Assembly: GCA_011064865.1 (NCBI GenBank)
Contig: JAAKFX010000075.1
Location: forward strand, 1 to 7,967
DNA from: Candidatus Anoxychlamydiales bacterium
GTDB lineage: Bacteria > Chlamydiota > Chlamydiia > Chlamydiales > SM23-39
DNA length: 7,967 nt
Direction of reading: 5' to 3'
Below are positions 6,879 to 7,967 of this stretch, piece by piece. Numbering within the stretch: position 1 is the first letter of the stretch; each line of letters starts with the position of its first letter. The notes beneath the pieces were generated by a model. The model was not told the origin of the DNA. It did no database searches and worked only from the letters and a program-made list of their open reading frames with translations. Position numbers and translations under genes: made by a program.

Positions 6879-6908
6879 TTGACTTTATTATGTGAACAAT
6901 CTTATAAT
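6879..6908 (+). promoter_or_regulatory. Strong promoter upstream of the short ORF and brnQ
   Basis: TTGACT at 6879-6884 and a perfect TATAAT at 6903-6908 are 18 nt apart. Transcription would start near 6915, 36 nt before the short ORF and about 245 nt before brnQ. I see no comparable promoter between 6951 and 7160, so brnQ is probably read from here with a long leader. In the preceding stretch (6771-6878) I see only AT-rich sequence with an isolated TATAAT at 6813-6818 lacking a -35. Confidence 0.75.
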
Positions 6909-6950
6909 TTAAAGGCGAGAAAAGCTTTCATTTAAAATATGGAGAAAAAA

Positions 6951-7088
6951 ATGAAAACAAATAATTTTAAAAGGCATAGGCAAAAATGCCAAAGATGCTA
7001 TTCAAATATTTTTTTTACACCTTCTTTCATTTTATCAAACCTGCCACTTCTCGTGGTCTCAAATATTTTAGTCTCACTCTCTATTTAA
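6951..7088 (+). CDS. Short ORF, 45 codons, possible leader peptide before brnQ
   Basis: ATG 6951 has GGAG at 6941-6944 and a strong promoter 43 nt further up, so it is likely translated. The peptide begins MKTNNFKRHRQKCQRCYS (very basic, two Cys) and continues as a hydrophobic tail. Thirteen of its last 26 residues are Ile, Leu or Val, including LPLLVV and NILVSLSI. Since the next gene is a branched-chain amino acid carrier, a sensing leader peptide is conceivable. Against this, I find no GC-rich terminator between 7089 and 7159, only an A/T hairpin at 7109-7130. Its first 15 nt match those of brnQ at 14 positions, so a decayed partial duplication is also possible. Codons such as CTG, CTC, GTG and GTC are unusual for this AT-rich window. 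A small membrane protein is a third option. Confidence 0.4.
   Translation: MKTNNFKRHRQKCQRCYSNIFFTPSFILSNLPLLVVSNILVSLSI
7044..7056. other. Small hairpin within the brnQ leader region
   Basis: CCAC (7044-7047) and GTGG (7053-7056) can pair around a 5-nt loop. Upstream, GGCAT (6973-6977) or GGCA (6979-6982) can each pair with the same TGCC segment at 6987-6990, giving two exclusive folds. The stems are short (4-5 bp), so a regulatory role is only a possibility. Confidence 0.25.
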
Positions 7089-7148
7089 TAACTTTTTAAT
7101 TTTGTAAGTTTTTTAACAAATTTTAAAAAAATAATTTAATTATATTTT

Positions 7149-7154
7149 GGAGAA
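7149..7154 (+). promoter_or_regulatory. brnQ ribosome-binding site
   Basis: GGAGAA lies 5 nt before ATG 7160 (GGAG itself 7 nt). The same GGAGAA occurs 4 nt before the ATG of the short ORF at 6951, so the two initiation sites are near copies. Confidence 0.8.
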
Positions 7155-7159
7155 TACCC

Positions 7160-7921
7160 ATGAAAACACATAATAAGTCTTTTATATTGTCGGCAGGTTT
7201 AGCTATATTTTCAATGCTTTTTGGTGCAGGAAATGTCATATATCCTCTAGTTGCAGGAGCTTTGAGTCAGGATAAATACATATTCACAACTTTGGGATTT
7301 TTAATATCTAGTGTCGTTTTTGGTTTTTTAGGCACCCTTTCAATAATGCTTTTTGAAGGCGATTTTTCTAAGTTTTTCGCTAAACTTGGTAAAATGCCAG
7401 GTTTTATATTAACTCTTTTCATAATGTGTCTAATTGGACCATTTGGAGCTATGCCTAGAATCGTATGTGTAGCATATGGAAGTATAACAAATATATTTCC
7501 TCAAACGCATCTTATATATTTTAGTATAGGGACTTGTCTTTTAACCTTTTTTTTCTGCATAAAAAGAAAAAGAATATTAGATGTTTTAGGCTACGTATTA
7601 ACGCCTATACTTTTAGTATCTCTTTTATCAATAATAATTGTTGGACTGTTTAAAACCTCGCACCTACCTACAAGCGATTATACCTACTCAAAAGCAATAT
7701 CGACAGGCTTTAATCAAGGCAATCAAACTATGGATCTTTTTGGAGCTCTTTGCTTTTCTTCGATGGTTTATAACATTTTTAAAGCTAGAATATCTTTAAA
7801 AGAAAATGAAAATAAAAAAATATTATCTTACGCTATAACATCAGCTTTCATCGGATTAATCCTTTTAGCTATCATATATAGATGCTTTATAAAACTTATC
7901 GCTTTTTATGGCAGCTCTTGA
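7160..7921 (+). CDS. brnQ: Branched-chain amino acid carrier BrnQ, cut short by an in-frame TGA
   Basis: BrnQ (LIVCS family) is a cytoplasmic-membrane carrier importing Leu, Ile and Val with sodium or protons. The start and family are clear. FGAGNVIYPL at 21-30 is the N-terminal signature, GPFGAMPR at 93-100 matches the conserved GP-x2-A-x-PR element, and FNQGNQTMDLFGALCFS at 184-200 matches the G-x2-TMD element. About six or seven hydrophobic spans are present (near 8-32, 42-65, 80-97, 116-133, 142-164, 193-207 and 222-248). BrnQ proteins are usually around 400-440 aa, but this frame stops after 253 codons at TGA 7919-7921. The same frame continues with plausible BrnQ sequence afterwards. 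As it stands the product lacks roughly the last 40%, so it is probably inactive unless the TGA is read through or is a sequencing error. Expression likely comes from the promoter at 6879. Confidence 0.88.
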   Translation: MKTHNKSFILSAGLAIFSMLFGAGNVIYPLVAGALSQDKYIFTTLGFLISSVVFGFLGTLSIMLFEGDFSKFFAKLGKMPGFILTLFIMCLIGPFGAMPRIVCVAYGSITNIFPQTHLIYFSIGTCLLTFFFCIKRKRILDVLGYVLTPILLVSLLSIIIVGLFKTSHLPTSDYTYSKAISTGFNQGNQTMDLFGALCFSSMVYNIFKARISLKENENKKILSYAITSAFIGLILLAIIYRCFIKLIAFYGSS

Positions 7922-7967
7922 TCAAATTTAAATGGCTCTCAAGTTTTATCAGCTCTTACATCTATCG
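7922..7967 (+). pseudogene. brnQ: Continuation of the brnQ frame past the TGA, running off the window
   Basis: The codons after the TGA stay open to the window end and read SNLNGSQVLSALTSI. This suits the loop after the preceding membrane span and the start of the next conserved Leu/Ala helix of BrnQ. There is no shift of frame, so a single base change at 7919-7921 would restore a continuous carrier. The 3' end lies outside the window. Confidence 0.6.

Noticed and set aside
7109..7130. Hairpin TTTTTTAA/TTAAAAAA as a brnQ attenuator
   Set aside because: It is made of A-T pairs only and is followed by A rather than T, so it is not an intrinsic terminator.
7919..7921. TGA recoded as Trp or Gly (alternative genetic code)
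   Set aside because: Trp is encoded by TGG in every gene checked and Gly by GGN codons; one TGA in one gene is better explained by mutation or error.

Overview
This is a very AT-rich window (about a quarter to 30% GC by eye) with ordinary bacterial gene structure: near-consensus sigma-70-type promoters, short leaders of about 30-40 nt, AAGG/GGAG ribosome-binding sites and intrinsic terminators. Such base composition suggests a host-associated or intracellular bacterium. The start of the large gene (a signal peptide, then a 'G-C-V-N-x-I-T-G-N' block leading into YD/RHS-type repeats) and a BrnQ carrier recall RHS proteins and BrnQ of environmental Chlamydiae. That assignment is a tentative inference from memory, not a search result. 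All eight complete reading frames end in TAA or TAG, and every Trp codon I checked is TGG, so the standard code is assumed.

Layout, left to right. Bases 1-1560 hold two forward orphan genes: an unknown 269-aa protein (156-965) and a small helical protein (1295-1495). Each has its own promoter, and the two promoter-leader modules are diverged copies of each other. The second gene appears frameshifted right behind its proper start at 1210. A hairpin at 1526-1555 separates it from a reverse orphan of 145 aa (1566-2003). Next, on the reverse strand, is a 1023-codon exported RHS/YD-repeat protein (2152-5223) that carries a GC-rich array of six 15-nt repeats (3733-3822). A divergent promoter region (5224-5422) leads to a forward alpha/beta hydrolase (5423-6208). 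This is tail-to-tail, two bases apart, with a reverse GNAT acetyltransferase (6211-6741). The last 1.2 kb holds a strong promoter, an Ile/Leu/Val-rich 45-codon ORF (6951-7088) and brnQ (7160 onward).

The genes do not form one pathway. Most look like separately transcribed single genes. The most interesting places are the brnQ end and the 1210 gene. The brnQ frame is cut by a TGA at 7919-7921, but the same frame continues with BrnQ-like sequence to the window edge. The short ORF between the promoter and brnQ copies brnQ's translation start and could be a leader peptide, a decayed duplication or chance. No rRNA, tRNA, CRISPR array or insertion sequence is visible.
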